A DNA stretch of 64,000 bases from Epiperipatus broadwayi (GCA_028023455.1 JAQFVV010000205.1:1843353-1907352); one strand, 5' to 3'. Shown: positions 60,401 to 63,464, counted from the stretch's first letter. Notes: generated from the sequence alone by a model not told the origin. A program made the numbers and translations.

Positions 60401-62842
60401 TTATATGAATAGGACAACAAACTTGTTCAAGAAAGGTAATGCAAGGTTAATAGACAATTTATGTATTTATAAAAAAAATGAGATGTGTAGAGAAAAAATT
60501 GCAAGTACATAATTAGGGTGAAACAAGTGGATGGACAAGGAAGGGAGCTTTGAATACTGGAGGCAAAATTGTCTTCCATAGATGTAATTTACAGAATGAT
60601 GGGAAGGAAAGCATCAAACATTTATTTTTAAAGAGTAAGACATTGAAAAAAGGATCAGAATAAATTATACAAAGTGTGGAAGAAAATTAAAAGTAAAGGT
60701 AAAAAGAAGAATAAAAGTTTTAGGACATTTTTATGTATGGGATAGAATAGCGAAAATAATGAAAACATTTTAAAAGAAAATAACCAATCAGAGTGAACAT
60801 TAAAGATTAATAGGTAGATGATTTTTTTGTGATATATAAAAGTCTGGAGAGGGCGTTTAGCTTCACTAGCAGAACTTCAGAATATATGGCCTACAAGAGA
60901 TTTCTGACTTCATCTAAGGAGAATCCATTTTACCTCACATCACTGTAAAAAGTTTTTCACTAATCAACGAGCAAAAGAGACTATATCAAACAAGTTGGAG
61001 GATGTTTGTGCATAACTGATCTACAGAGTTATTGTTTTGAACTCAGTTCTGAATGGAGCACTTTCTTCTTTTCATTGAAAATTCTCTTTTTATAGAATTA
61101 GATCATAGAGCATTGAATCATTTCTGGTTGTTTTTTTTTTTCTCAATTGTTTGATGTATTATCTTCAGTTGGTATGTGTTAAGTATATATACATATAATG
61201 TAAGATGAAAAATGTCTTCAGAAAATGTTGAATAAATTGTAAGAAAGATGTATGGAATATGGAATGAAGATTAATGTTGAGAAGACAAGTGTTTATGGAT
61301 AGGGAGGAATGCAAAAAGACTGCAAATTGAAATCCATAACAACATAATTCAATAGATAAAGGGATTTAGATATTTGGGTATTTGGTTGAGCGAGGATCGA
61401 AGAATTGAAGATAAAGTTAACAGAAAAATAGCATTGGCAAAGAAGGCACTTATTAAAAAAATATATATACTTTCGAGACTTTTGGAGAATGAAGAGAAAG
61501 ATTAATTAAATGCTATGTGTGGAGTATATTATTGTATGGTTGTGAAATGTGAACAATGAATAATATAATTAGGAACAAATTGGAAGCCGTTGAGATATGG
61601 ACATGGAGAAGAATAGAAAAAACTAGATAGATGAATAAAATAACAAATGAAGCTTTGAAAAGAGTAAATGAAAAAAAGATTGATTGAAGAAATTATAGTT
61701 TAATGAAAGATGTTTTAGAGAGAATAATGAGTGGAAGAAAGGATGAAAAAGATGACATTATTGGATAATATAAGGGATGGGAAGAATTACATGGAAATGA
61801 AGAGCTGAGAAATTTAAAAAAATGAAATGGGAAAAAAATGGATGAATTGATGATGTGACTACTCTCTGGACCTTTCCATGGGACAGACTACTGATGATGA
61901 ATGTAGGTCAGGAGTCAGCAATCTATGGCACCATGCTACTAGGTGGCATAGGGAAAGTTTTTTAATGGCATGGAATTATTCATCAAGTTAAAAACTTCAA
62001 ACATTTAAGTATTAACTTCAAAAGTTGAACTTCAAGGAAGTCACTAACGTTCAAATATTCTAAAAAATTTTATGATGTGTTTATATAGAATGTATTATTA
62101 TAGACAAATAAATTTCACTGGATGTGGAATACCCATTACTTTAAAAAAATTATCTAGCACTTCAGTGAAAATAGGTAGCTGACCAGTAATAAGACTCATT
62201 TTAATACCATTAAATTTTTCTTTTAGATCTAAACTAAATCTCCAAACTTAAATATTCTTGCATCTCAATATTAGAGCTACATTACAAACTTATATATCAA
62301 TAAAATATAATTTTACCGATGAAAAAATGATGAAAAATATCCAAATTTAAGAAATGTTGCCAAAAAAAATTCTTGTTTTCATTCGATATATTTATGAGAA
62401 TATGCATATTTGGAAATAAACTATTAAATTTATGGCAATAAAATAAAATTACAAAAAAATACAAATACTTGCTTTTTATGTGACAACGGCCATTTATATT
62501 CATCAATATTTTCAAAATTTGTATAAAAAAATTGGCCACAAACACTAATCCAAATATTTATTAGTTACTGTCTCAGATTTAATTAAATCGTACTCATATT
62601 GAAATATTTAGATTTTGATATATCAACTCATAGCAAATTGCAACATTGGTTAAAATTGGATGTTTTTCATTTGCGAACTTCAACGTTTATGATATGATAG
62701 TAACAAATACAAAATTGAAAATAAATAACAATTACTTTTGCGTTTTCTCAGCGTTATGAATGGGTAATTTTTCAGGATGAAGAAGAAACTCGTTTACTTT
62801 AGATTTAACATCTGGAAAAATGGGCGGCAGATCAAATGGAAG
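323..62842 (-). CDS. SKIC2: SKIC2/SKIV2L (Ski2) DExH RNA helicase, partial gene, 20 exons
   Basis: ATP-dependent 3'-5' RNA helicase of the cytoplasmic SKI complex (with the TTC37/Ski3 and WDR61/Ski8 subunits), which threads mRNA into the exosome. The 20 exons join to about 1012 codons with no stop and consistent phases. Landmarks in the joined partial protein: N-terminal signatures [21 protein letters not shown] and LLTAPPGF; acidic linker; motif I AHTSAGKT (about 296-303); motif Ia [11 protein letters not shown]; motif II DEVH (about 387-390); motif III SAT (about 418-420); motif [14 protein letters not shown]; motif [12 protein letters not shown] (about 655-664); then the arch/KOW insertion and the start of the C-terminal region. 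FWPGGMDEP and the arch length favour Ski2 over Mtr4. The first about 45 residues and the last about 200 (DSHCT) are outside the window. All catalytic motifs are intact, so the gene looks functional. Confidence 0.97.
679..795 (+). repeat. Short interspersed repeat, CAGGAGTTCATAAAAA family
   Basis: CGAATGATATATTTCTCAGG then AGTTCATAAAAA, ...CCACGGACCTTGATCTCCAG. Also found at 3018-3115, 22278-22395 and, inverted and weaker, 37325-37385. SINE-like in size; class not determined. Confidence 0.6.
800..2417. other. Intron stretch without recognised gene
   Basis: AT-rich SKIC2 intron. Apart from the tRNA-like relic at 1160-1255 and homopolymer runs, I see nothing supported. Confidence 0.5.
1160..1255 (-). 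other. tRNA-like relic or SINE head (weak)
   Basis: The minus strand reads GTTAGCAAGAGGTCATCGCA then GGTTGTGGGTTTGCGTCC, loosely resembling A and B boxes about 50 bp apart. GC-richer than its surroundings. It does not fold into a convincing cloverleaf by eye. Confidence 0.3.
2418..2765 (-). mobile_element. LINE 3'-end fragment
   Basis: Minus strand encodes a decayed form of the C-terminal motif [15 protein letters not shown]...W...A, typical of LINE ORF2 tails. Similar to 5.8, 14, 39.5 and 42.1 kb. Confidence 0.7.
3018..3115 (+). repeat. Short interspersed repeat, CAGGAGTTCATAAAAA family
   Basis: CGAATGGTTTATTGCTCTGG then AGTTCATAAAAAGATTGAG and AATCTGCCATTCTATCAC, collinear with the 0.68-kb copy. 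Confidence 0.6.
3563..3773 (-). CDS. SKIC2: SKIC2 exon s
   Basis: 211 nt: [40 protein letters not shown], ending [11 protein letters not shown]. It matches human [20 protein letters not shown] and PPTLDPVNDL. It carries a second CxxC (CLNC). Acceptor atttcag, donor gtaagt. Confidence 0.97.
3774..4700. other. Intron stretch without recognised gene
   Basis: AT-rich with TATATA runs near 4480. No repeat copy or coding segment recognised. Confidence 0.5.
4901..5053 (+). other. Unexplained coding-like relic
   Basis: A plus-strand ATG-led frame of about 50 codons ends ...[20 protein letters not shown] then TWTLLP stop. Composition is unlike the surrounding AT-rich intron. In-frame sequence upstream ([20 protein letters not shown]) is separated by one TGA. 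Family not recognised. Could be a gene fragment, a retrocopy or a transposon frame. Confidence 0.3.
5760..5965 (-). mobile_element. LINE 3'-end fragment
   Basis: Minus strand carries the same tail (CACATGTGAGATGGATGGAT), with GTGTGCTAAGATGATGAGGA. It is the best-kept minus-strand copy of the tail and is truncated upstream. Confidence 0.75.
5966..6702. other. Intron stretch without recognised gene
   Basis: AT-rich. CCAAAAAGAGA occurs twice (6356 and 6384) as a small local duplication. Nothing else supported. Confidence 0.45.
6703..7067 (-). CDS. SKIC2: SKIC2 exon r (arch/KOW domain)
   Basis: 365 nt: [35 protein letters not shown] (beta-barrel KOW/SH3-like fold of the arch), an acidic loop [10 protein letters not shown], then [20 protein letters not shown] and KRQMPRF. 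It matches human [20 protein letters not shown] and LFLPEGPCDHTVV. It is separated from the previous exon by only 71 bp. Confidence 0.97.
7139..7417 (-). CDS. SKIC2: SKIC2 exon q (arch stalk)
   Basis: 93 codons: [34 protein letters not shown], then a charged coiled helix and [28 protein letters not shown] and MKRSFSEF are family landmarks. A CxxC pair (CGVC) sits where human SKIV2L has no cysteines. Acceptor ttttctag, donor gtaatt. Confidence 0.97.
7418..8845. other. Intron stretch without recognised gene
   Basis: TATATA-rich start with a local duplication (7436-7470 against 7495-7530), then AT-rich sequence. The antiparallel reading frames near 8480-8735 are low complexity. Confidence 0.45.
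8846..9810. repeat. Nested GCCACCTAGTGC-family foldback elements
   Basis: A left half begins at about 8846 (TTTCTCCATACAATAGTACT). A second left end begins near 9268 (TTCCATACAATAGTGCCAGC), and a right half ends at about 9795 (TTGATTACTATAGATGGCAC). The order suggests one copy inserted into another, or an internal rearrangement. Confidence 0.75.
10981..11500. repeat. Minisatellite, unit about 42 bp, about 12 copies
   Basis: Degenerate tandem unit built from TAATTCTGCC, TAAAATTCTCC and ATTCTATTTTAATCATG, with unit length drifting from about 38 to 46 bp. It lies in the 4.7-kb intron below the motif V/VI exon. Confidence 0.85.
11781..11907. repeat. 127-bp MITE
   Basis: Inverted ends ATTAAAGAGAAAGGATTTCA and TGAAATCCTTTCTCTTTAAT, with an inner continuation CTTTTTAAC/GTTAAAAAG. 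Termini are nearly perfect, so likely recent. Confidence 0.85.
12083..12313 (-). CDS. SKIC2: SKIC2 exon p (motifs V and VI)
   Basis: 77 codons, phase 0: [20 protein letters not shown] (motif V), [35 protein letters not shown] (motif VI, with arginine fingers) up to DLHKMMM. Very close to human SKIV2L. Acceptor tttgtag, donor gtaaga. Confidence 0.98.
12747..12857 (-). CDS. SKIC2: SKIC2 exon o
   Basis: 37 codons: [20 protein letters not shown] then [25 protein letters not shown] is conserved in Ski2-like helicases. Acceptor aatttag, donor gtaagt. Confidence 0.97.
13346..13590 (+). other. Unexplained stop-free exon-like segment
   Basis: After the acceptor-like tttctgacaatatcttcag, an ATG-less plus-strand frame of about 80 codons runs to [74 protein letters not shown]. 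Base composition is near 43% G+C in AT-rich intron. I do not recognise the family. It is either an exon of a nested gene or a relic. Confidence 0.35.
13935..15480 (-). mobile_element. Decayed non-LTR retrotransposon (RT to 3' end)
   Basis: The minus strand reads degenerate reverse-transcriptase then C-terminal sequence, ending near 13935 with the family tail recognisable as CCACATGTGAGATTGATGGA. Frames are broken throughout. The other 3'-end copies in the window align to its lower end. Confidence 0.65.
15930..16140 (-). repeat. Decayed copy of the tRNA-like TIR family
   Basis: The minus strand reads degenerate AGTTGATTAAAGAGTC, then CCCGAAGAAGAGGAAATAAT, CCCTTGAAATGTG and TATATACTAACTTGCGTGC, collinear with the 46.8-kb copy. 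Terminal repeats not preserved. Confidence 0.65.
16455..17075. repeat. Compound foldback element
   Basis: 16460-16605 (TAATGAGCGTGCCAATAACT...) is inverted at about 16865-17000, and 16755-16845 (TTGCAAGGAAATGAAATCAT) is inverted at about 16985-17070. The middle CCAGAGCTAGAAACCAGTCT resembles an internal segment of the GCCACCTAGTGC family. Confidence 0.75.
17080..18829. other. Intron stretch without recognised gene
   Basis: AT-rich intron. No repeat family or coding segment identified. Confidence 0.5.
18830..19042 (-). CDS. SKIC2: SKIC2 exon n (RecA2, motif IV)
   Basis: 71 codons: [32 protein letters not shown] (motif IV), [26 protein letters not shown]. It aligns closely with human [24 protein letters not shown]. 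Phase 0 on both sides; acceptor tattttcag, donor gtatat. Confidence 0.97.
19936..20810. mobile_element. pogo/mariner-like nonautonomous element (MITE)
   Basis: Terminal inverted repeats CACCTGGGTCTCATTTTATG (19936) and its complement ending at 20810, flanked on both sides by TA, the usual Tc1/mariner/pogo target duplication. Subterminal repeats of TTTATGCGATTTC and GAACCTATC recur inside. No transposase frame. It lies inside an older inverted pair of AAATGTCCACATTTATT (19783 and about 20880). Confidence 0.75.
21240..21775. repeat. Foldback element, TTGTGGTGAATAGCTAAA family
   Basis: Arms 21240-21400 and 21605-21775 are inverted (e.g. ATAGTTTAGCTATTCACCAT against its complement at 21645). Loop of about 200 bp. 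Related sequence recurs at 48.5 and 51.5 kb. Confidence 0.75.
22278..22395 (+). repeat. Short interspersed repeat, CAGGAGTTCATAAAAA family
   Basis: TTGAATGATTTATTGTTCAG then GAGTTCACAAAAATTTGAGC and GGGCCTTGAGCTCTGGTC. The fullest copy of this family. Confidence 0.65.
22400..23668. other. Intron stretch, possibly old LINE
   Basis: AT-rich. The 22500-23130 part has the composition of the minus-strand LINE copy at 14 kb, but I could not align a motif. The remainder shows nothing. Confidence 0.35.
23669..23744 (-). CDS. SKIC2: SKIC2 exon m
   Basis: 76 nt encoding [16 protein letters not shown] then GFKGYHPNQ, matching the human segment after HTKGYYAA, a poorly conserved insertion between RecA1 and RecA2. 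Acceptor tatttag, donor gtaatt. Confidence 0.93.
24144..24287 (-). CDS. SKIC2: SKIC2 exon l
   Basis: 144 nt encoding [20 protein letters not shown] and [15 protein letters not shown] up to FITKG. RPVPLEH is strongly conserved in Ski2/Mtr4. The acceptor is a tandem gcaggcag; the upstream AG keeps the frame. It ends with 2 nt of Gly. Donor gtgaga. Confidence 0.96.
24387..24493 (-). CDS. SKIC2: SKIC2 exon k (SAT motif)
   Basis: 107 nt encoding [16 protein letters not shown], then LLSATVPN (motif III, coupling ATPase to unwinding) and EFAGWIG. Acceptor gttttag; alternative AGs directly follow it, but only the first keeps the frame. Donor gtgagt. Confidence 0.97.
24611..24695 (-). CDS. SKIC2: SKIC2 exon j (DEVH box)
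   Basis: 85 nt encoding [15 protein letters not shown] then [17 protein letters not shown] is the Walker B motif of DExH helicases (Mg-ATP hydrolysis). Donor gtagga, acceptor ctttag. Confidence 0.97.
24844..24990 (-). CDS. SKIC2: SKIC2 exon i (motifs Ia-Ib)
   Basis: Encodes [15 protein letters not shown] (motif Ia), [19 protein letters not shown] and IIMTTEIL (motif Ib), ending in 2 nt of Arg. It is 147 nt with acceptor ttattag. It begins a compact run of five RecA1 exons with introns of 99-399 bp. Confidence 0.97.
25735..26149. other. AT-rich 3' flank of the Merlin element
   Basis: Begins near gccagggccggag and continues with long T and A runs up to the transposase stop region. It may include the element's 3' untranslated end, but no matching inverted terminus was found on the other side. 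Confidence 0.3.
26150..27030 (-). pseudogene. Merlin-superfamily (IS1595/ISXO2-like) DDE transposase relic
   Basis: Cut-and-paste transposase broken by frameshifts. Minus-strand order: a zinc-ribbon-like part with [21 protein letters not shown] (about 26890-26780); the first catalytic Asp in [15 protein letters not shown] (about 26595-26550); [16 protein letters not shown]; the second Asp in [14 protein letters not shown] (about 26420-26380); [13 protein letters not shown]; then the catalytic Glu in [14 protein letters not shown] (about 26280-26240), followed by an in-frame stop TAG and [13 protein letters not shown]. At least two frame changes (near 26760-26600 and 26285) separate these parts. 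The region is clearly GC-richer than the flanking intron, as expected of an immigrant transposon. Flanks are AT-rich; terminal inverted repeats were not identified. Confidence 0.9.
27031..27540. other. 5' flank of the Merlin transposase, probably element interior
   Basis: Mid-GC sequence between the transposase relic and typical AT-rich intron. It contains GGAGGCGGCGGCCGCC (about 27380-27398) and a duplicated motif near TAGCATAGAAAT (27300 and 27421). Some minus-strand reading frames are open but match nothing I recognise. It is probably the non-coding end of the Merlin element. Confidence 0.4.
27672..28620. repeat. Foldback pair of the tRNA-like TIR family
   Basis: Two copies in opposite orientation (arms about 27672-27995 and 28197-28620) make one large inverted repeat. 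Both hold an A-box-like TAGCTCAGTTGGTTAGA (minus strand at about 27940-27920, plus strand at 28277 onwards). The left copy also has a B-box-like GCGAGTTCGACTTC. The outer ends share TGTTGGACTATTTCCATC. It should not be called a tRNA gene: there is no acceptor stem. Confidence 0.8.
28640..29800. other. Intron stretch without recognised gene
   Basis: AT-rich intron. Nothing supported on either strand. Confidence 0.5.
29807..30015 (-). pseudogene. C-terminal coding relic, frameshifted
   Basis: Minus strand: [20 protein letters not shown], a one-base frame change, then [20 protein letters not shown] and [20 protein letters not shown] before a stop at 29807-29809. Two frames continuing one another suggest a broken gene or transposon ORF. 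Family not recognised. Confidence 0.35.
30237..30396. repeat. 160-bp MITE, GCCACCTAGTGC family
   Basis: TIRs TCTCACCATGGTTATGCCAT and its near complement ending at 30396. Interior of about 50 bp, so it is the shortest copy in the window. Confidence 0.8.
31155..31396. repeat. Hairpin element with GAAGAAGACTGC motif
   Basis: Inverted arms about 31155-31289 and 31298-31396 around an A/T spacer. Inner arm CTCTGAAGAAGACTGCAGGA. The right arm continues TAGTCGAAATGTAG. No coding capacity. Confidence 0.8.
31929..32092. repeat. Tandem duplication, 2 x about 81 bp
   Basis: TCGACCATATTTACCTCTGG, a long A run, then CCCAAAGAGATTACACTAAT occurs twice head to tail with almost no differences outside the A run. 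Confidence 0.9.
32317..32859. repeat. Foldback element, GCCACCTAGTGC family
   Basis: Left end CTCTCCATACAGTAGTGCCA and right end ACTGTATGGAAAG. The interior has CATCAAAATGTGTAGATATT and GAAACTAGTCTGGGGATATT, as in the other copies. Confidence 0.85.
33823..33969 (-). CDS. SKIC2: SKIC2 exon h (Walker A)
   Basis: Encodes [14 protein letters not shown]... with the Q-motif-like FQKQAI, then motif I AHTSAGKT (ATP phosphate-binding loop) and [15 protein letters not shown], ending with 2 nt (AG) of an Arg codon. Acceptor tctttag, donor gtaagt. The frame needs 146 nt, so one boundary may be off by one. Confidence 0.96.
34528..34708. repeat. 180-bp MITE
   Basis: Inverted ends ATAAGATTCCTAAAGAATCA (34540) and TGATTCTTTAGGAATCTTGC (34674) with a shared outer TAATTCA. 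Interior CCCGCCTTTTG and weak symmetry. Confidence 0.7.
35432..35632. repeat. 200-bp hairpin MITE
   Basis: Arms about 35432-35515 and 35542-35632, with AACCTATATATTGCACTTGA and TTAGCGCTATCGGGAACTTC mirrored. Loop of about 26 bp. Confidence 0.85.
35640..37320. other. Intron stretch without recognised gene
   Basis: AT-rich with A runs. The minus-strand open frame at 36983-37279 has no recognisable domain and no supporting context. Confidence 0.45.
37560..38320 (+). mobile_element. LINE fragment, second family (Cys-His tail)
   Basis: Plus strand encodes [20 protein letters not shown] (C-x2-C...H pattern of LINE ORF2 tails) in one frame, then [20 protein letters not shown] and [14 protein letters not shown] in others. 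Matches the minus strand at 63.5-64 kb and plus-strand fragments at 59-60.3 kb. Confidence 0.75.
38330..39430. other. Intron stretch without recognised gene
   Basis: AT-rich sequence between two LINE fragments; may be extended LINE remnant. Nothing specific. Confidence 0.4.
39440..39625 (+). mobile_element. LINE 3'-end fragment
   Basis: Plus strand translates to [34 protein letters not shown], stop, then EFGETFILQ, a LINE ORF2 C-terminus. 5' truncated. Confidence 0.8.
40709..40963. repeat. Hairpin element with GAAGACTGCTGGACAGT motif
   Basis: Arms 40709-40834 and 40843-40963 are near-perfect inverted copies (CTGCTGGACAGT..GAAACTGTAAGG). Structurally parallel to the 31.2-kb hairpin, but the outer sequence differs. 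Ends lie in TATATATTGCTTACA. Confidence 0.85.
41035..41172 (-). CDS. SKIC2: SKIC2 exon g
   Basis: 46 codons, phase 0 on both sides: [12 protein letters not shown]... to ...[10 protein letters not shown]. The tail [23 protein letters not shown] matches human [23 protein letters not shown], which leads into RecA1. Donor gtatat, acceptor tttacag. Confidence 0.94.
41252..41742. repeat. Foldback element, GCCACCTAGTGC family (decayed)
   Basis: Diverged left end TGCCACCTAATATAAGCCTA and right end near 41742. It keeps AGCAATAGATGTCAG and the ATCCTTAGTTTTTTACTAAC loop segment. Confidence 0.75.
42060..42235 (+). mobile_element. LINE 3'-end fragment
   Basis: Plus strand encodes RPRKRL, then [20 protein letters not shown], the same tail in a more decayed copy. 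Confidence 0.75.
43030..43095. repeat. Solo end of the GCCACCTAGTGC family
   Basis: AAAGTCTCCATTGATTACTA through GTGGCACTACTGTATGGAGA is a lone right terminal repeat. No left partner was found nearby. Confidence 0.7.
43706..43750 (-). CDS. SKIC2: SKIC2 exon f (45-nt microexon)
   Basis: A 15-codon exon encoding [15 protein letters not shown], phase 0 on both sides. The acceptor tgttttag and donor gtaatt are clear. It lies in the variable charged linker, where homology cannot confirm it. Support is the phase match and splice sites. Because it is a multiple of three it could be skipped without changing frame. Confidence 0.8.
43751..45570. other. Intron stretch without recognised gene
   Basis: AT-rich. 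A C-rich run at about 44705-44725. No repeat or coding segment identified. Confidence 0.5.
45578..45993. repeat. Foldback element, GCCACCTAGTGC family
   Basis: Left end TGCCACCTAGTGTAAGTTTT, right end its near complement before 45993. The middle carries the family segments CCCAGACTAGTTTCTAGTTT and GGATCTTTTGGGG. Confidence 0.85.
46842..47143 (-). repeat. TIR element with tRNA-like module
   Basis: About 22-bp inverted ends TATGTTGGACTATTTCATCA (46842) and TGATGGAAATAGTCCAACAT (ending 47143) enclose a minus-strand tRNA-like head (A-box-like CTTAGTTGGTTAGAGCG at about 47105-47085, B-box-like segment near 47040) and the motif TTGAAGAAGAGG...CCTCTCGAAACG. Confidence 0.8.
47608..47825 (-). CDS. 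SKIC2: SKIC2 exon e (acidic linker)
   Basis: A 218-nt exon. It begins with [12 protein letters not shown] (human LLTIPPGFKKGM) and runs into a low-complexity acidic tract rich in Glu/Asp that ends ...EDEDLETEQ. The tract sits in the disordered linker between the N-terminal Ski3/Ski8-contacting segment and the helicase core. The Glu run is encoded by mixed GAA/GAG codons, with imperfect GAR repeats at about 47650-47680. Confidence 0.93.
48480..48780. repeat. Partial copy of the TTGTGGTGAATAGCTAAA family
   Basis: TAGTTTAACTATTCATCACA near 48541 and the following sequence match the left arm and loop of the 21.2-kb foldback. The right arm is not evident. Confidence 0.6.
48790..50270. other. Intron stretch without recognised gene
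   Basis: AT-rich. The 93-codon minus-strand frame at 48941-49222 is low complexity and unsupported. Confidence 0.45.
50276..50505. repeat. 230-bp MITE
   Basis: Inverted ends AGCATGTATTAGACCTACTG and its near complement ending at 50505, continuing through CCTGTTCACATTCGTATTAA. Interior includes two CTTGTACA segments. Confidence 0.85.
50560..50835. repeat. Tandem duplication, about 150-bp period
   Basis: ATGACTTTCAACATTAACAA through AACGACATTTGAAATAAAAT occurs at 50571-50665 and again at 50723-50815, differing at a few bases. ATTTTCAATAACAAATG links the two. Confidence 0.9.
51480..51750. repeat. Partial copy of the TTGTGGTGAATAGCTAAA family
   Basis: ACCTTAAAAAATTTTGTGGT and GTGCTGCATAACACG match the right arm of the 21.2-kb foldback, followed by CACTGTATCCCAG-like sequence. 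Confidence 0.6.
52561..52772. repeat. Foldback MITE, GCCACCTAGTGC family (short form)
   Basis: 60-bp inverted repeats 52561-52620 and 52712-52772 differ at one base. Inverted similarity continues outwards (GTAAACAAA against TTGTTTATAAAC). Centre shared with the 59.5-kb copy. Confidence 0.92.
53414..53482 (-). CDS. SKIC2: SKIC2 exon d
   Basis: A 69-nt exon encoding [12 protein letters not shown]... to ...ENIEELDFS, with 2 nt and 1 nt of split codons at the ends. Donor gtaagt, acceptor ctatag. The EELDF-LLTxPPGF continuity with the next exon matches human EEIDFEKDLLTIPPGF. Confidence 0.93.
53526..53546. other. G-rich tract in an 83-bp SKIC2 intron
   Basis: GGGGGGAGGGGGGAGGGG on the plus strand (C-rich in the transcript) lies inside the shortest N-terminal intron, 20 bp from an exon. 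It could form a G-quadruplex on the template strand. Confidence 0.6.
53566..53680 (-). CDS. SKIC2: SKIC2 exon c
   Basis: Encodes [13 protein letters not shown]... to ...STNYPFWP plus 1 nt of Gly. YPFWPGGMDEP is read across the junction with the next exon, as in human SKIV2L. It is 115 nt, with donor gtaatt and acceptor aattcag. Only 83 bp of intron separates it from the next exon. Confidence 0.95.
53907..54024 (-). CDS. SKIC2: SKIC2 exon b
   Basis: Encodes [12 protein letters not shown]... to ...[13 protein letters not shown]. The [11 protein letters not shown] block corresponds to human PTTGQILGYKE and is diagnostic for Ski2. The exon is 118 nt (1 nt plus 39 codons), with donor gtaagt and acceptor tttgcag. 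The intron above it is 8.7 kb and packed with repeats. Confidence 0.95.
54432..54452. repeat. T run followed by G run
   Basis: A T homopolymer passes directly into a G homopolymer. Similar G or C runs occur at about 2013-2021, 47229-47240 and 58815-58828. Length is likely polymorphic and unreliable. Confidence 0.6.
54812..54855 (-). ncRNA. Hammerhead-ribozyme-like motif, copy A' (left arm)
   Basis: Exact inverted counterpart of the right-arm motif on the opposite strand. Transcription in either direction across the palindrome therefore produces one ribozyme-sense copy. In the SKIC2 pre-mRNA (minus strand) this copy is in sense orientation inside the first large intron. Confidence 0.55.
55236..55279 (+). 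ncRNA. Hammerhead-ribozyme-like motif, copy A (right arm)
   Basis: Same fold as the 58.1-kb copy: helix I ACCAA/TTGGT (five Watson-Crick pairs), CTGATGA, helix II TTGCT-GGTTT-AGCAT (outermost U-U mismatch, four pairs), GAAA, helix III A-U and U-A around ACGT, triplet AUA. The helix III sequence ATACGTAT is palindromic, which would let two copies form a longer helix III as a dimer. It lies in the right arm of the large palindrome. Confidence 0.6.
55390..56290. other. Intron stretch without recognised gene
   Basis: Purine-rich plus strand to about 55690, possibly old LINE, then AT-rich sequence. Nothing firm. Confidence 0.4.
56295..56632. repeat. Foldback element, GCCACCTAGTGC family (5' truncated)
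   Basis: The left terminus is reduced to AATCAATAGATACTAG. The right end TAATTACTAAAGCTTACACT...GATGGC is well kept. Interior GGAACTAGTCTGAAGATATT. Confidence 0.75.
57190..57933. repeat. Foldback element, GCCACCTAGTGC family
   Basis: The most complete copy of the family. TIR GCCACCTAGTGCAGGCTCTA at 57214 onwards mirrors TAGTGC...GGTGGC at the right end. Arms of about 280 bp (57190-57470 and 57650-57933) enclose a loop containing ATTTTGGTGTCTTTAGTTTT. No coding capacity seen. Confidence 0.85.
57990..58258. repeat. TIR-bounded nonautonomous element with hammerhead-like core
   Basis: Inverted arms about 57990-58085 and 58160-58258 (inner part ACACATGACCGCACACATGT with its complement; outer part ATAGGGGATTTGAACACAGA with its complement) flank the motif at 58101-58144. 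The outer sequence and centre match one arm of the 54.7-kb palindrome, so both belong to one family. Confidence 0.85.
58101..58144 (+). ncRNA. Hammerhead-ribozyme-like motif, copy B
   Basis: Seen: ACTAA, CTGATGA, ATGCT-GGCTC-AGCAT, GAAA, T-ATGT-AT, A, CTGGT. This fits a type I minimal hammerhead. Core CUGAUGA (58106-58112) and GAAA (58128-58131). Helix II is five perfect pairs with a 5-nt loop. Helix III is two pairs (A-U, U-A) closing a 4-nt loop. The cleavage triplet is AUA (H17 = A58139). Helix I is ACUA with UGGU (one G-U). Every invariant core base is present. Known: short-helix-III hammerheads occur in Penelope-like elements and animal retrozymes. Cleavage activity is inferred only. Confidence 0.6.
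58840..60310 (+). mobile_element. LINE fragment, second family, interrupted by a MITE
   Basis: Purine-rich plus strand with [17 protein letters not shown] (59132 onwards), [10 protein letters not shown] and, after the MITE at 59500-59737, [20 protein letters not shown] (60020-60090), matching [13 protein letters not shown] of the 37.6-kb copy. Heavily mutated. Confidence 0.65.
59500..59737. repeat. Foldback MITE, GCCACCTAGTGC family (short form)
   Basis: 71-bp inverted repeats, 59500-59570 and 59667-59737, start GCAAAACTCTCTATACAGTA and end with its complement. They are almost identical, so the insertion is young. The internal 96 bp shares CCCCAGACTAGTTTCTGGCT with other copies. Confidence 0.92.
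60360..60970 (+). mobile_element. LINE fragment, second family
   Basis: Contains the Cys-His-tail equivalent [20 protein letters not shown] in broken frames, then a 3' tail ending near TCACATCACTGTAAAAAG, like the tail of the 37.6-kb copy. Confidence 0.6.
61195..61880 (+). mobile_element. LINE reverse-transcriptase C-terminal fragment
   Basis: Broken frames read [21 protein letters not shown]-like, [34 protein letters not shown] and KRVNEKKI: the thumb and post-RT region of LINE ORF2. Ends with GACTACTCTCTGGACCTTTC. Confidence 0.75.
61890..62735. other. Intron stretch without recognised gene
   Basis: AT-rich end of the 8.7-kb intron. TTAGGTGGCATAGGG-like sequence near 61945 is too short to assign. 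Confidence 0.45.
62736..62842 (-). CDS. SKIC2: SKIC2 exon a (first recognised)
   Basis: Encodes [12 protein letters not shown]... to ...HNAEKTQ plus 2 nt, matching the animal SKIV2L segment around residues 45-80 (human LPPCAPDLQQEAEQLFL region). The acceptor (ttttcaag) lies above 62842 and the donor gtaatt below 62736. It opens in phase 0 and ends after 2 nt of a codon, which the next exon completes as Lys. The start-codon exon is not seen above it within 1.1 kb. Confidence 0.85.
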
Positions 62843-63464
62843 CTTGAAAATAAAATAAAAATTATTTTGTTATTTAAGATTTTAAAAAAATATTTAAATT
62901 AATATACTGATTAAACATCTTTAATACTGTATGCACCAAAAAAAGTTTTTTTAACTTAAAATTGGAAGACTACCATTAATTCAAAATTCTTAATTCATCT
63001 TTTTTAAAATTTGTGATTTTTTCGAATTTCATTAATAAGTCTTTGCCTTTCTCATTATAAAACCAGACTCTGATTAAAATTTAAACATGTTAATTCTACT
63101 GTCTACAGTGGGTATGTATATACTGAAATCTTTTATAAATTATATAAATTTATTTTATTAATAACAGCATAAGACCTTAAAATGTAGAATATGCCTTTAT
63201 TAATATCAGTACAAAATTTGTAATTAAAATATATCGAAGCAAAATTATTTTTTTTCAGATAATAAAAGTTTTTGAATTAATATTGCTTGGATTAATGGCG
63301 GTCCACCAATATTTAACTTTACTGATATTAAACCTGTTAAATATTTTTAAATAATCTTTTTCACTATCTAAAAAAATTAAGAAATACATCGATATAAACA
63401 TTTAAAAGTATGCAAATACAAACATATATAAATACGAAATTCAATTATGTACTTAATAGCTGCA
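62843..63464. other. Upstream flank of the first recognised SKIC2 exon
   Basis: AT-rich sequence on the 5' side of the gene. It should hold intron 1 and possibly the start-codon exon (about 45 residues expected), but I found no short ATG-led reading frame with a matching phase-0 donor. Exon 1 is therefore probably above 64000. Confidence 0.5.

Noticed and set aside
323-62842. Mtr4 (SKIV2L2) as the helicase identity
   Set aside because: The N-terminal [17 protein letters not shown] and [10 protein letters not shown] blocks and the arch sequence follow SKIV2L rather than Mtr4.
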